Shown here: one piece after another, positions 55,038 through 63,659 of the stretch | How the letters are laid out: every line of letters starts with the position of its first letter | How positions within the stretch are numbered: position 1 is the first letter of the stretch | NCBI RefSeq assembly: GCF_016904945.1 | Contig: NZ_JADIKF010000037.1 | Location: 310,001 to 374,000, forward strand | DNA from: Dyella mobilis | Lineage (GTDB): Bacteria > Pseudomonadota > Gammaproteobacteria > Xanthomonadales > Rhodanobacteraceae | DNA length: 64,000 nt | Direction: 5' to 3' | Made by a program: the position numbers and the translations under genes | Notes under the pieces: model-generated | The model's input: the letters and a program-made list of their open reading frames with translations, nothing else | Database searches by the model: none | What the model was told of the DNA's origin: nothing

Positions 55038-58000
55038 TTACGGGCACCATCCGATATCCGATTGCATGGTTGGTCCATTTGGGAAGGGGCCGAACACAGG
55101 AGAAGTCGTTGCTTGCGAGGTGGTAAGGGACATCGGATTTGTTGCTAGATAACCTCCGCCTCCACCAACCAATGCACCCGCACCACCGCCAGAAATGCCG
55201 CCTACTGCCAAAGAGGCGACTGGCTCACCAGCAGCTGCATCCAATAGTTCCAAAGTAGCTACGCCGTCGCCACCGATTGCCAGCGCACCTGCCTCCCCGA
55301 TTTCAACTTCAGGAAAACCAATTACGTTGGCTACGGCGAGTGCGCCAACGCCAATGCCACCGAGGATGCCCAATTCGGTACCCGTTCCCATATTGCTTTG
55401 CAGATTGGGATTGTAGTTTCTACTTGCATTCGGGTCCGTAGGTGGAGGTGGTAGCCAACCGCAATTCGTTGGATTGAACATGCAGAAGGTGTCGTCCTGC
55501 CCCCTGGGGTCGGTCGCGCTCAATGGATTATTTGCGACATACGCGTATGTATTGTTTCCACCGGCAAGACCTAACGGATCGCTTTGTATATACCGACCGC
55601 TTGACGAGTCGTAATCACGAAAGTAGTTGTTGCTTAGAATACTTTCCTGGTCGCTGTACTGGCCTGGGAATTGCAAATTGTAAGTGTAGTTCGATGACGT
55701 TGGAGTCAGCTCTCCCCACGGATTTCCTTGGTATGGCCACTGCCATACAACTGATCCAACGCTATTGGTTACGACCCGCGGGGTGTTGAGCTGATCCGAA
55801 ATCACATAAGCGAGCGTCGCCGCCGATCCGGGGTTGTCAATGTTTGCAACGGGGACTCCATCCATCCAAACATAGTCCCTATTAGTAGCTCCGTATTCAC
55901 TTAGGAGCTGGCCAGCTTGGTTGTAATCGAATCGACTAGCATTGCCATTGACAAGCTTACTGATCCGTTGTCCAAACGCATTATAGATATATGTTCCTAC
56001 AGTGCCTCCAGCCAATTGAACAACAGTTAAGCGGTCGCGAGCATCGTATCCAAACCCGTAAGTGCCGGCTGCTTCCGAAACCGCGGTGGTGTTTCCATCC
56101 GCGTCGACAGTGCGAACGGAGTTCCCTATCGCATTGAGTTGATGGGTCCCAGAGTTATAACTGTATTGGCCGGTGCCAAGTGCCGAACCCGTCTTAACCA
56201 AACGGTCGCCTGATTGATTGTAGGTTACGCTTTCCAGTGTGTTTCCCGCGGACTCAAATATCCCTGTGAGTCGATAAAGAGGATCGTAAGCATAGGTTTC
56301 CAAGGCCGGATTAGCGCCTGGGGAGCTTCCGAGCGCCACGATATCGCCCATGACGTCTCGGGCGTAGTGTAACGCGATAGATGAGCTGGTGAGATCAGTG
56401 AGTCTGTAGTCCGCGTCGTATGAGCGCGAAATGATTTGTCCGTTCCCTAGGGTATAGCCGGTGACCGGTCCGAACGGTAGGTATGTAACATTGCTTGCAA
56501 CCGTAGCGCCACCTCCACCAGGAATGGAGACTGCGACGGAAGTTATGCGCCCGTCTCCATCTCGAGCATAACTAACGACAGTTCCACTTGGATACGTAAT
56601 CGAGGCCAGCCGCCCTGCTGGTGTAAGCGAATAAAACGTGACGTCGATGTTTCCGCCAGGCATCACTTGTTGACGCTCAATGATTTTTCCGCGCGCGTCG
56701 TAGCAAAATATCGTAGTGACGCTTGTCTCAATGATTCTAGTTAGCCGACCGATGGAGTCGCTGCTGGCACAACCAGTCACGGCATTCGATTCGTCATAGC
56801 TATATGTAACGTTTTTGGTCGTGTCGGCATATGTAGTTGTAAGGATTCGATTCAGTGCATCGTAAGTGTTGGTTGCAGTGATACCCCTCGCATCTGTGCT
56901 GGTTAGAACATTTCCAGCCATGTCATAAGTCCTTGTCGTTGCGCCTGAGTCTGGACTTGTTTGAGATGTAATGTCGCCAAATGCGTCGTGTATATACGCC
57001 GTATTTAAGCCCGATGGATCGGTTACCTGAGAGAGGTTACTCAGGTTATCGTAGCTGTAAATGGCTTTCGTGTTTTGAGTTGCGGAGTCGCTGCCATTGT
57101 AATTGTCGATTGTTTGAATCAGTCGATTAAGTGCATCGTAACTCTTCTGACGAACAATACCAAAACCGTCTTCACTTTGAAGAAGATTACCATCCGCGTC
57201 ATAGCCACCTGCACCATTTACGCTGAAAATTGTATTCCCAAGTCCGTCAACGACTTTTATCAGTTGACCAAGCGAATTAAAGGATCGAGCCAAGCTCTTG
57301 TGTAGGTTTCCGTTGCTGTCAAAGATTTCTTCTCCGACTTTATCTCCAGCAGCATCTAGCGTGTATTGAATGTAGTTGCCCTCGTCATCAGCAATCGATG
57401 TCAGGCGATGGGCAGCATCGTAGCCATAGGTCGTTTGCACACCGTCCGGGTCGGACATCGTGTGGACAGCCCCATAAGGCATATACGTATAAGTTGTCGT
57501 TGCGCCTCCCACGGCAACCGATGCAAGCCAACCACGCGGCGTATAGTTGAATGTTGTGATTACGCCATTGGGATCCTGTAGGGATTTTACGTGCCCATCA
57601 CTATCGTACGATGTCATGTTGGTCGTGTGACCCATAGGATCGGTGACCGATTGGACGTTCCCATTAGCAGAGTAAGTGTAGGTGGTGACCTGCGACAAGT
57701 CCGTGCGCGGACCGGTGCTGGACAGGAGCAATCCAACGATAGGGCAATTTGTTCCAGTTGCCGTGCAGTAAGAATATGACCACTGGCGAACGCCAGCTAC
57801 CGCACTAGTCGCCGACCCACATGCATAATTGTAGCTGCCAGCCACATTTGGATCGTAGGCGCACTGGGCCGTAATCTCGCCGGACGCGTTGTAAACCCAA
57901 TCGACCATTGCCAATGGATTCCCGCTGTTGTCTACAACAGACCACTGCGTTGGGATATGAAGTGTTTGATTCCATGTTTGATAGAATGTTCGCTGCTGCG

Positions 58001-59441
58001 ACGTTCCTACCGTTTCAGCACGGCTCGTCTGAACGTTGTCGAAGTCGTAGGTGTATTGACTGACGTTTCCGTTAAAATCAGTGCTTGACGTGACGTTTCC
58101 ATTGAAATCACGAGCATAGGATGCAACGTTTGCGCAACCTATACACGGCCCACTGTTTCCGGTTACTTGTGCCAATCCGCCCGTTATGCCGTACGTTCGA
58201 GTAGTGAGATTGCCAAGCGCATCAGTGATAGATGCTGCGTTATTAGATGCGTATGCAATCGATACGGAATTTACTCCGCCTGCTTGCAGATTGCTCGTAG
58301 CTCTGTTGCTCGAATCGTACGTGTACGTCTCGTAACGATTACCGCTTTCGTCTACGATGCCTGTTAATAGCGAGGAACCTGTGCTTCCATTTAGGTAAGG
58401 TGCTTCGTTATACAGATACTGGCGTGACGCCCCATCAGGAAAGGTAACGGACGTAAGATTTCCAGACGCATCATAACCATAAGAATAGGCTTCGCCACTA
58501 GGCAGCGTAACGCTAGCCAGTTGGCTTTGTTCATTATAGGAGAAGGAAAGGGAGTTTCCTGCGGCATCGGTGACGGAGACGAGGAGCCCTGCAGCAGGGG
58601 CCGTTGGCGAAATCGTCTGAGCCGTGCTGTATTTGAGCGTGGTTACAAAACCACCTTTTTCTTGGATGGCTACGAGTTGACCCGCCGCATTGTATTGCTC
58701 TGTGATTTTTTTCTTTGTGCGGACAAGGGTCCAACCCGTTGGATTCCCGTTGCTATCCATGGTCTCTGTAAGATCGTCCCCTACGACGATAGTGGTTCCC
58801 CAAGTATTTGATGGAGAGGTCCCCGTTAGTATCCAGGTTGTCGTTCGACCGTCTTCCTCGTTGATCGTGACTGACGGTGCTGTTCCCGCCGTGTATAGAA
58901 GAGACCGTGAATAGGTGTGTCGCCAGTGTTGTCCGATGACATCATTGGTGACCGAGCTGCTGCTGTTATAGTACCTGCTGAATTTAAGCCATCGTCCGAC
59001 GGTGAAATCGTCTTCCTTTCGAAAGACATTGCCAGTGCCTATGTTTATAGGATCTCCAGCTACGTTACAGCACATCAATTCGCCATTGTTTAGTGCATTA
59101 TTAAGGGGAAGGTTGTCGGGATTTCCACTATCTGGGTAATAGCATTCAGCCGTATAGTTTTGGCTCGTCCAGTTTTCATTAAATACTTTTATATAATCGG
59201 TGAAATTAAAGTAGTAAAAGATGCGCGGCGTTACGTACGTCGGTTGGTTTAGTTCTGAGTTTATGTGACACGGATTGACCACGTACCCACCGCCTGATGC
59301 GACTTCTTGTTGATTCAAAATGCAGTCAGAGAACCAAGCAGTGAGATTCGTGCACCAGTCATTGGCATAGACATACTGATTGCAACAAAGATTCATTAGC
59401 ATCATTAGTGCAACTGCGACGATACCTTTTATGCCGCGCAT
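55038..59441 (-). CDS. Exported RHS/YD-repeat protein
   Basis: The 1467-residue protein has a Sec signal (MRGIKGIVAVALMMLMNLCC, cleavage near YVYA). A DUF6531-like entry follows (NVAGDPINIGTGNVFRKEDDF), then some thirty YD repeats (YDASGNLTSV, YDAAHRLTSI, YSYDNLSNLSQVTDPSG). The conserved RHS core end is DYDSSSGRYIQSDPLGLAGGNNTYAYVANNPLS. The variable C-terminus of about 130 residues is Gly/Ala-rich and hydrophobic (LGILGGIGVGALAVANVIG) with no nuclease motif. GGGAG precedes the ATG by eight bases. The GC is low, which suggests transfer. It may be a toxin with a membrane-active tip or a surface shell protein. Confidence 0.85.
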   Translation of the reverse strand: MRGIKGIVAVALMMLMNLCCNQYVYANDWCTNLTAWFSDCILNQQEVASGGGYVVNPCHINSELNQPTYVTPRIFYYFNFTDYIKVFNENWTSQNYTAECYYPDSGNPDNLPLNNALNNGELMCCNVAGDPINIGTGNVFRKEDDFTVGRWLKFSRYYNSSSSVTNDVIGQHWRHTYSRSLLYTAGTAPSVTINEEDGRTTTWILTGTSPSNTWGTTIVVGDDLTETMDSNGNPTGWTLVRTKKKITEQYNAAGQLVAIQEKGGFVTTLKYSTAQTISPTAPAAGLLVSVTDAAGNSLSFSYNEQSQLASVTLPSGEAYSYGYDASGNLTSVTFPDGASRQYLYNEAPYLNGSTGSSLLTGIVDESGNRYETYTYDSSNRATSNLQAGGVNSVSIAYASNNAASITDALGNLTTRTYGITGGLAQVTGNSGPCIGCANVASYARDFNGNVTSSTDFNGNVSQYTYDFDNVQTSRAETVGTSQQRTFYQTWNQTLHIPTQWSVVDNSGNPLAMVDWVYNASGEITAQCAYDPNVAGSYNYACGSATSAVAGVRQWSYSYCTATGTNCPIVGLLLSSTGPRTDLSQVTTYTYSANGNVQSVTDPMGHTTNMTSYDSDGHVKSLQDPNGVITTFNYTPRGWLASVAVGGATTTYTYMPYGAVHTMSDPDGVQTTYGYDAAHRLTSIADDEGNYIQYTLDAAGDKVGEEIFDSNGNLHKSLARSFNSLGQLIKVVDGLGNTIFSVNGAGGYDADGNLLQSEDGFGIVRQKSYDALNRLIQTIDNYNGSDSATQNTKAIYSYDNLSNLSQVTDPSGLNTAYIHDAFGDITSQTSPDSGATTRTYDMAGNVLTSTDARGITATNTYDALNRILTTTYADTTKNVTYSYDESNAVTGCASSDSIGRLTRIIETSVTTIFCYDARGKIIERQQVMPGGNIDVTFYSLTPAGRLASITYPSGTVVSYARDGDGRITSVAVSIPGGGGATVASNVTYLPFGPVTGYTLGNGQIISRSYDADYRLTDLTSSSIALHYARDVMGDIVALGSSPGANPALETYAYDPLYRLTGIFESAGNTLESVTYNQSGDRLVKTGSALGTGQYSYNSGTHQLNAIGNSVRTVDADGNTTAVSEAAGTYGFGYDARDRLTVVQLAGGTVGTYIYNAFGQRISKLVNGNASRFDYNQAGQLLSEYGATNRDYVWMDGVPVANIDNPGSAATLAYVISDQLNTPRVVTNSVGSVVWQWPYQGNPWGELTPTSSNYTYNLQFPGQYSDQESILSNNYFRDYDSSSGRYIQSDPLGLAGGNNTYAYVANNPLSATDPRGQDDTFCMFNPTNCGWLPPPPTDPNASRNYNPNLQSNMGTGTELGILGGIGVGALAVANVIGFPEVEIGEAGALAIGGDGVATLELLDAAAGEPVASLAVGGISGGGAGALVGGGGGYLATNPMSLTTSQATTSPVFGPFPNGPTMQSDIGWCP

Positions 59442-60055
59442 AAGCTTGACTCCCTTTGCTGTTAGCAACTGGATTCCTAGATAGAGCGAATGGCATTGAT
59501 TCTTTCGGTTGATCTGGTGATGCTGTTTTTTCGCTAGCGTACGCGCTAGTGACGCCAACTAGTGACGTCAAGTTCAAGGATGTCCCCGAGACCCCCTACA
59601 TAGATCACGCGTTATTTGGCGACCGGATATGTCTTTAAGGCGTGAAAATTGATGGGCCTTCGTGTAGGTGGATTGCCCGTTAATTTGTAGGGTTTTTCGC
59701 AACACACGCATACCCTCGTCGCCAAGGGCCATACATTCGAGAATGTGTTGGTAGGATCTATGCCCATCATTGCCACTAGGAAGGTCACTGAAAAATGCTT
59801 TTAACCAATAGCCGCCCGCTGTTGCGCCGACCCTACAGCGCGCACTTCCGGCGAAAGTAACGCTTCGTTCTATGCTTGCGTATCGGCTAAAGCGACCGGG
59901 TCGAGCAGTCCAGCTACCGCCGCCCCCGTCTCTTTTGGCAACGACGTCCTACGGCTGCGGATTACGGTGACCGCTGAACAGCGTTCCGGCACGATCTGAA
60001 CAATGCGCTGGTGTTGAACACGCTGCTGCTGTTGCTCAATCGGCCAGCCCGAAAA
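59442..60055. other. Long non-coding gap upstream of the RHS gene
   Basis: About 610 bases with no convincing gene on either strand. It should hold the RHS promoter on the minus strand. A short palindromic GCTAGCGTACGCGCTAG lies near 59535, and the GC content rises to the right, marking a change of DNA origin. Nothing else was recognised. Confidence 0.45.
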
Positions 60056-60079
60056 GTCCGCTGTGGGTCGAAGGCAGAC
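60056..60079 (+). repeat. 24-bp palindromic repeat, copy 1
   Basis: This is the leftmost of six copies with the form GTCCGCT, seven to nine central bases including GGGTCG, then AGCGGAC. Here the right arm is degenerate (AGGCAGAC). It lies just after the 3' end of the small gene on the minus strand. Confidence 0.7.
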
Positions 60080-60088
60080 CTTACGCAG

Positions 60089-60277
60089 TCAATCTATGCC
60101 TCTTGGCCGGAGAGACGCCACCACCGCGCTCCAGAAAGCGTGTTCCTCCACATTCCCTTGACCCAAAGCTTGTTGCGCGTATCTCTCCGCGTAAAGATGA
60201 GCCTCCCAGCCATGGCGCTCGCTAAGTTCGTGCGCCGCCCTCGAAACTTCGATGTAGTCGGGCTTCTCGTTACTCAT
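60089..60277 (-). CDS. Small hypothetical protein between repeats
   Basis: The 62-residue protein reads MSNEKPDYIEVSRAAHELSE, then RHGWEAHLYAERYAQQALGQ and EEHAFWSAVVASLRPRGID. It is a soluble helical protein with sensible composition and good codon use. I do not recognise the family. It is enclosed by two copies of the 24-bp repeat, 10 bases after its stop and 20 bases before its start, like a cassette. Confidence 0.5.
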   Translation of the reverse strand: MSNEKPDYIEVSRAAHELSERHGWEAHLYAERYAQQALGQGNVEEHAFWSAVVASLRPRGID

Positions 60278-60297
60278 CCAAGGCTCTCCACCAAAAG

Positions 60298-60321
60298 GTC
60301 CGCTTCGGGTCGAAAGCGGAC
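60298..60321 (+). repeat. 24-bp palindromic repeat, copy 2
   Basis: A perfect-armed copy: GTCCGCT and AGCGGAC face each other across TCGGGTCGAA. It lies between the start of the 62-residue gene and the stop of the next minus-strand gene. Confidence 0.8.
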
Positions 60322-60332
60322 ACTAGGATGCG

Positions 60333-61109
60333 CTATTCCATAGACCGTTCTTTAGCATTCTGCCTCCACTTCCTTAGTCGGAACTTGCATTGAAGAACCG
60401 GCTCATGAGGCGTGATGTCATAGACGGAAAGGGCAGTGATTCGACGACATAGATACAGCCCATTGTCCCATGATTCGGTGGCATGTTCGCACTCCCTTGT
60501 CACCAAAAGTTGGCGGGCCTCAATCGTGACAATCGGTGACCATTCGTCCGCGACTTTCCGTCCTCGAAGGAGCATGGCTGAGAGCGCTTCCGCGTTTGTT
60601 TCCCTTGGGACATCTACTTGCGAGCCGTTCCTTCCAACTGCTGGACCGGGGGGAATCGCCAGCACTCTGTCGAGGTCATCTCTACCCACCTTCCATGTCT
60701 CAACCAAGCGTGCATGAAGGTCGCCCTGGAACCGTTCCACATAAACGATGGCCGTCGCTCCGGCGTCTGGTGTAGTCGGTACGGACAATTCCGTGTATCC
60801 GTATTCATTGACGGCAATCTTTCTAAAAGAATTTCCGGGGTAAGCCCCCAAGCTTACGGCTTGGGACGTCCCACAAATGCCGTTATCAAAAGGGCGGCAA
60901 TGCATGTCGTTCCGAAGCTTCAGCTCCATTTGGTCGCACATGGCGCCACTTTTCGAATAGACGAGTTCCAAGGGACTCGCAGCATGTGCGACAACCGATG
61001 CTATCGCCGCGGCAAAGGAAATGACGAGGCAACCCAATCTACGGCGCATTCGTTCCCCAAGCTCGGCTGAGGCTAACCGCTCCAGCGCCTGCAAAAGACG
61101 GTCCTTCAT
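60333..61109 (-). CDS. Exported protein of unknown function
   Basis: From the ATG at 61109 (GGGGAG seven bases upstream) the product has 258 residues. After a short charged stretch comes a signal-like segment MRRRLGCLVISFAAAIASVVAHAA. The mature part (about 215 residues) has six or seven cysteines (SGAMCDQMELKLRNDMHCRPFDNGICGTS, RECEHATES, YLCRR, LQCKF), suggesting periplasmic disulfides. An alternative start at the second Met of MRRRL would give a cleaner signal peptide. I do not recognise the family. Confidence 0.55.
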   Translation of the reverse strand: MKDRLLQALERLASAELGERMRRRLGCLVISFAAAIASVVAHAASPLELVYSKSGAMCDQMELKLRNDMHCRPFDNGICGTSQAVSLGAYPGNSFRKIAVNEYGYTELSVPTTPDAGATAIVYVERFQGDLHARLVETWKVGRDDLDRVLAIPPGPAVGRNGSQVDVPRETNAEALSAMLLRGRKVADEWSPIVTIEARQLLVTRECEHATESWDNGLYLCRRITALSVYDITPHEPVLQCKFRLRKWRQNAKERSME

Positions 61110-61161
61110 TGCTTCTCCCCGGATCAACAATAGCTCGCCCCACCAGGCTCCTGCCGCGAGT

Positions 61162-61185
61162 GTCCGTTTTGGGTTGGAAGCAGAC
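61162..61185 (+). repeat. 24-bp palindromic repeat, copy 3
   Basis: A diverged copy (GTCCGTT, central GGGTTGG, AGCAGAC) about 50 bases upstream of the exported Cys-rich protein. If that gene were read from a farther in-frame start, the repeat would be translated, which argues for the start at 61109. Confidence 0.7.
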
Positions 61186-61226
61186 ATTCCAGCGTAGTCT
61201 CACAGGCATGCCGCTCATTAATCAAT

Positions 61227-61727
61227 TCACGCGGATGGAGTCGACTCGATCATGATCTCGGACCTCAAAGACTCTGCCGATGCTTCGTGACGGATGCACC
61301 ATGTCAGATACGTATAAATGCAGACCGCGAATAAGTTGATGCCGAATGCCCACGGCTGCTCAAACTGCAACAACGAATATCCAAACTGGCTTCCGAAGCG
61401 CACGTCGAAGTGGAACCTTATGTCTGCGGGATAAAAACTGGCATACAAAAGACATCCGCTAGCGAACATATAGCCCGCGATCGGCGAAGAGAGAAAAGGG
61501 ATCTGGACCGCCCAGAAACGACGGTTTAATCGCAGAGCCCCATTGGCGTTCTCAAGCAAAGCTACGCCGCTCCAAATGCCCCAGCCGTAGAGCGCAAGGA
61601 ATGGAATAAGCAACAGTTTGTCCCAAACTGAAACAGGATTGAAAAGTTGCTCAAATCCGAGCGACAGCCCCACAAAACTGCCGCCGAGAGCAAGCGCCCC
61701 AAGAGTTCTCCGTTGCCAGAGCTGCAT
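61227..61727 (-). CDS. Integral membrane protein of unknown function
   Basis: The 166-residue protein has about four hydrophobic helices: LGALALGGSFVGLSLGFEQL, LLLIPFLALYGWGIWSGVALL, FLSSPIAGYMFASGCLLYASF and WAFGINLFAVCIYTYLTWC. Arg/Asn-rich loops lie between them and a polar tail ends the protein. No family was recognised. It stands between repeat copies 3 and 4 on the minus strand. Confidence 0.6.
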   Translation of the reverse strand: MQLWQRRTLGALALGGSFVGLSLGFEQLFNPVSVWDKLLLIPFLALYGWGIWSGVALLENANGALRLNRRFWAVQIPFLSSPIAGYMFASGCLLYASFYPADIRFHFDVRFGSQFGYSLLQFEQPWAFGINLFAVCIYTYLTWCIRHEASAESLRSEIMIESTPSA

Positions 61728-61890
61728 ACATGCCCCCCTACCCTATAGTAAATATGGATCACGTTATCTCCGCCTGCCGACCGAGATGATCCAGAAAATT
61801 CGTCCCTCGGCGTCGCTCATGCCGAAGCGAAAATGCCACCGCGCGAGCGTAATGTAAGTCGGGTGGAAGTGCATATGCCCCTCCAATTAG

Positions 61891-61914
61891 GTCCGTCTCG
61901 GGTCGGAAGCGGCC
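61891..61914 (+). repeat. 24-bp palindromic repeat, copy 4
   Basis: A copy with one changed arm base (GTCCGTC at the left, AGCGGCC at the right, GGGTCGG in the centre). It ends two bases before the stop codon of the DUF4926 gene on the other strand. Confidence 0.75.
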
Positions 61915-61915
61915 C

Positions 61916-62134
61916 TTACTTAGACATAGCAAACTCGATCTCGTCCGGATACATGGCGGCAAGCCAAACGGTCGATCCATCAACATCCGAACACTCTACC
62001 TCGTAGGCGTCTGCATATACTTCGAGGATCGTCCCGACATCACCGACCAGTGGCAAACGCATGTCGAAGAGCTCGCCGCCAGCGAAACGGTCGCCTCGGA
62101 TTGCGGTTACCCTAACTACGTCGAATTGCTTCAT
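61916..62134 (-). CDS. DUF4926-family small protein
   Basis: The 72-residue protein MKQFDVVRVTAIRGDRFAGG, MRLPLVGDVGTILEVYADAYEVECSD and GSTVWLAAMYPDEIEFA follows the DUF4926 pattern, a small beta-barrel (SH3-like) fold with the phrases DVV, GxxGTIVEVY and YEVEF. These proteins often travel as single small genes in mobile regions and sometimes beside toxins; their role is unknown. It lies between repeat copies 4 and 5. Confidence 0.7.
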   Translation of the reverse strand: MKQFDVVRVTAIRGDRFAGGELFDMRLPLVGDVGTILEVYADAYEVECSDVDGSTVWLAAMYPDEIEFAMSK

Positions 62135-62154
62135 GCGTCCTCCAAACCCCTAAG

Positions 62155-62178
62155 GTCCGCTCTGGGTCGAAAGCGGAC
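62155..62178 (+). repeat. 24-bp palindromic repeat, copy 5
   Basis: A perfect-armed copy (GTCCGCT and AGCGGAC across CTGGGTCGAA), 20 bases upstream of the DUF4926 start. The distance to the gene is the same as for copy 2 and the 62-residue gene. Confidence 0.8.
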
Positions 62179-62330
62179 AATTTGCTCCTCGTTCCAAGAG
62201 ATCATAAACCCCACTCACAATATTCACGACAAGGACAACCCCGCTGCATAGAAAAACAGTACTTTAGGCACTGCTCCTAATTCCTCGGGACCCTTAAGTT
62301 CTGCGCAATCGCCCATCCTGCGGGATTGCT

Positions 62331-63659
62331 ATGCGTTACGCCTTTTATTTCCGTCGATGGGAGGGAACGTTTACGAAGCTGGCTGCCGTCGGCGCAATAA
62401 CTTGGTTAGCCGCCATGAACGCGGTCGCGGCACCATCCCTTATTCCGCCCCGTGTTGAACAAGTCATTCTCGATCGAATTGCGGCAGGACAAAACCCTAC
62501 GATCGTAATCGCTATCGTTGATGGCGACCGGAATGCGGTTTATGCGTTCGGCAAACTCGATAGCGGCGCCGCACCCACCGGCTCCACGGTCTATGAAATC
62601 GGGTCGATCACCAAAACGTTCACGGCCACCCTGCTGGCAGACTCCGTAGCCAAGGGCCAATTGCGCCTGGATCAACCTCTGTCCACCCTTTTACAAGACT
62701 TCAAAATCCCTTCAAAGGACGGAAAGGTCATTACGCTGGCTAATCTCGCAGAGCAAAACTCCGGTCTTCCACGTGACCCAACCAACATGGTTATGACCAG
62801 CCTCACTGATCCGTTTGCCGACTACGACCGTGCCAAGCTACAAGCGTTTTTGGCTACCTACACGCTACCCAGGTTACCCGGTGCCAGCTACGAGTACTCG
62901 AATCTCGCAGTTGGACTGTTGGGCTATGCGCTGGCACGTCATGCCGACACGAGCTATCCCTCGTTATTGAAAGCGACAATTTTTGGACCGCTAGGCATGA
63001 AAAACACCTCCGTGGCGGTAGGTGAAGGTGACCCTTCCGACATGGCCACGGGCCACGATTCCAACGGAAAGGAAGTGCCTGCGTGGCACTTCAAAGCCCT
63101 CGCTGCGGCAGGTGGTATTCGCAGCACGGGCGATGACATGCTGCGCTATCTAAAGGCCAATATGGGAATGCTGTCCTCGCCGCTACAGCGCGCAATGCAA
63201 CTCGCGCAAACACCCAGAGCTTCGACTACATCCCCCGACACCAAAATCGGTTTGATCTGGATGACTGAACACGGCGTCGATAGCCATGATGGTCCTGACG
63301 TTATTTGGCATGGCGGTGAGACCCATGGATTCCAGAGCTTTATCGGCTTTACCGCTGATCATCAGCGTGGCGTCGTGGTCCTGACCAATGCAAACGCTGG
63401 CGCCCGTGATTTGGGGTTTGCCACATTACTGCCCTATTGGCCACTGGCATCCAGGCGTAAGCAGCAACGTCTGCCGATTGACCAGGGAGAGAATATGTTC
63501 TCTCGGAAATGGCCCAAGAATGAAGCCACAGATCACTCTCGAGCGAAGTCCGCTTTGGGTCGGAAGCGGACCTTAGCCGCCCAGTGCTGGCGCGCTGCCC
63601 TGCACAGCCTTCTCTTGGATCGCCGCCAGTCTCGCGTCGATGATCTTGAGAAGATGTGA
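62331..63659 (+). CDS. Serine hydrolase of the class C beta-lactamase / DD-peptidase family
   Basis: The 442-residue exported enzyme has a signal region (KLAAVGAITWLAAMNAVAA), the SxxK motif SITK with Ser92 and Lys95, YSN at 189-191 and HGG in IWHGGETHGF. The core is therefore complete and likely active as a penicillin-binding or esterase-like hydrolase. True beta-lactamase activity cannot be judged. The last 60 or so residues are unusual: the frame runs through repeat copy 6 (SALGRKRTLAA) and 87 bases into the opposing gene, so the native C-terminus has probably been lost or replaced. Confidence 0.78.
   Translation: MRYAFYFRRWEGTFTKLAAVGAITWLAAMNAVAAPSLIPPRVEQVILDRIAAGQNPTIVIAIVDGDRNAVYAFGKLDSGAAPTGSTVYEIGSITKTFTATLLADSVAKGQLRLDQPLSTLLQDFKIPSKDGKVITLANLAEQNSGLPRDPTNMVMTSLTDPFADYDRAKLQAFLATYTLPRLPGASYEYSNLAVGLLGYALARHADTSYPSLLKATIFGPLGMKNTSVAVGEGDPSDMATGHDSNGKEVPAWHFKALAAAGGIRSTGDDMLRYLKANMGMLSSPLQRAMQLAQTPRASTTSPDTKIGLIWMTEHGVDSHDGPDVIWHGGETHGFQSFIGFTADHQRGVVVLTNANAGARDLGFATLLPYWPLASRRKQQRLPIDQGENMFSRKWPKNEATDHSRAKSALGRKRTLAAQCWRAALHSLLLDRRQSRVDDLEKM
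63548..63571 (+). repeat. 24-bp palindromic repeat, copy 6
   Basis: A perfect-armed copy (GTCCGCT and AGCGGAC across TTGGGTCGGA). It lies inside the C-terminal extension of the serine hydrolase frame and one base beyond the stop of the TIGR02391-like gene on the other strand. Confidence 0.8.

Noticed and set aside
60056..63571. Reading the 24-bp repeats as integron attC sites
   Set aside because: They are too short, lack GTTRRRY/RYYYAAC cores and have no integrase gene nearby. The cassette idea is kept only as a finding to test.
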